DNA of 64,000 bases from Nomia melanderi (lineage: Eukaryota; Arthropoda; Insecta; Hymenoptera; Halictidae), in contig NC_135008.1 of the NCBI RefSeq assembly GCF_051020985.1, positions 2,914,001 to 2,978,000 on the forward strand, in the 5' to 3' direction. The notes under the pieces were generated by a model, which was not told the DNA's origin, made no database searches, and saw only the letters and a list, made by a program, of their open reading frames with translations. Positions 63,624-64,000 of this stretch are shown one piece after another (position 1 is the stretch's first letter; every line of letters starts with the position of its first letter). Made by a program: the position numbers and the translations under genes.

Positions 63624-64000
63624 CACTTATTTATTCAAGAATAAAATATAGCCTTTCTCCATGGAACAATAGTATATCAAAATAGATTTTTTTGGCCGGT
63701 ATTTTCAAAAAAACTGTGCGTTAAGGGGTCAATTGAAAATCTTATAAGTTCGCTGCGTCGAATCAGGCGGCGACTGTAAGCCGCCCCTCGAGTGCGAAGG
63801 GTTAAAGAGCCGCGAATAAAACGAAGGATTCATTTTATGAAACGAAGTTCGTGTCCCCGCGAATCGGTCCGCGCGAATTCGATAACCGCGGCCACATTGG
63901 CAGTCTGCTTATAGGCTGGTCCCCGAAGGTGTCCTAAATTCAGTCTCGGAAGCACCGAATAATGCGGTACAACGCGACGGTAAAGCCGCCGCGTGTCAAC
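63624..64000. mobile_element. Family A right end, then GC-rich unique DNA
   Basis: GCTGCGTCGAATCAGGCGGC, TAAGCCGCCCCTCGAGTGCG and AAGGGTTAA (63752-63805) are the family A 3' terminus. Its left end may be the TTAAGGGG-type site at 63721 but does not match. From 63806 to the window end the DNA is GC-rich and unassigned. Confidence 0.65.

Noticed and set aside
1..64000. tRNA, rRNA, known insect microRNA seeds, CRISPR array, telomeric TTAGG repeats
   Set aside because: Read by eye on both strands. No convincing cloverleaf, conserved rRNA segment, familiar mature microRNA, spaced direct repeats or TTAGG run was seen. A covariance-model scan would be needed to exclude diverged tRNA or microRNA genes.

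Overview
This window looks like animal nuclear DNA, most likely insect and probably from a hymenopteran such as a bee. That is an inference from texture: AT-rich DNA with short CpG-containing GC-rich islands, many simple and short tandem arrays, and dozens of short TTAA-flanked inverted-repeat elements. There is no operon-like gene packing, no rRNA and no recognisable tRNA. I could not name any protein-coding gene. The window reads as intergenic or large-intron DNA with a few exon-like patches.

The dominant content is repetitive. (1) At least eight families of short elements (about 60-290 bp) start TTAACCC or TTAACAC and end GGGTTAA or GTGTTAA. Their termini and TTAA targets are those expected of non-autonomous piggyBac-like MITEs. 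I label them here A (CCCTTTGCACTC), B (CCCTTTGAACTCTG), C (CACTAGAACTACCG), D (CCCCTTGGCC), E (CACGACCGCGG), F (CACTAGGTTTACGG), G (CCCTTTGCGGACG) and H (CCCTTTCACC). Several are nested, one inside the TTAA of another. No transposase was found. (2) There are more than 25 local tandem arrays. Many have monomers of about 120-180 bp, and some clearly grew out of MITE interiors. (3) A minisatellite occurs twice in opposite orientation at the left end (93-620 and 1265-1690). (4) GATA-type and TAGC-type arrays lie at 30.9-31.5, 32.8-33.1, 51.2-51.5 and 58.5-59.2 kb.

Layout: 0-9 kb carries the inverted minisatellites, a 150-bp satellite, a 36-bp array, a pyrimidine array and a CTAGGCTAGC array, with two exon-like patches on the minus strand at 7.65-7.84 and 9.04-9.37 kb. 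9.4-30 kb alternates tandem duplications, MITEs (densest at 13-18 kb) and GC-rich islands. 30-40 kb holds the GATA arrays, GC-rich islands and more tandem arrays. 40-56 kb has the best-preserved MITE copies, an inverted-repeat element built on an 18-bp palindrome (45.5 kb) and several 80-170-bp arrays. 56-64 kb carries an exon-like patch at 57.2-57.4 kb, purine-rich, GT and TAGC arrays, more nested MITEs and a small ORF near the right end.

The best coding candidates (9044-9367 minus, 57203-57408 minus, 7654-7835 minus) rest on strong third-position GC bias plus splice-like borders. Two of them need one-base corrections at short homopolymers to stay open, which points either to consensus errors or to decayed exons. 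GC-rich islands without such support are listed as possible regulatory or conserved noncoding DNA and nothing more.
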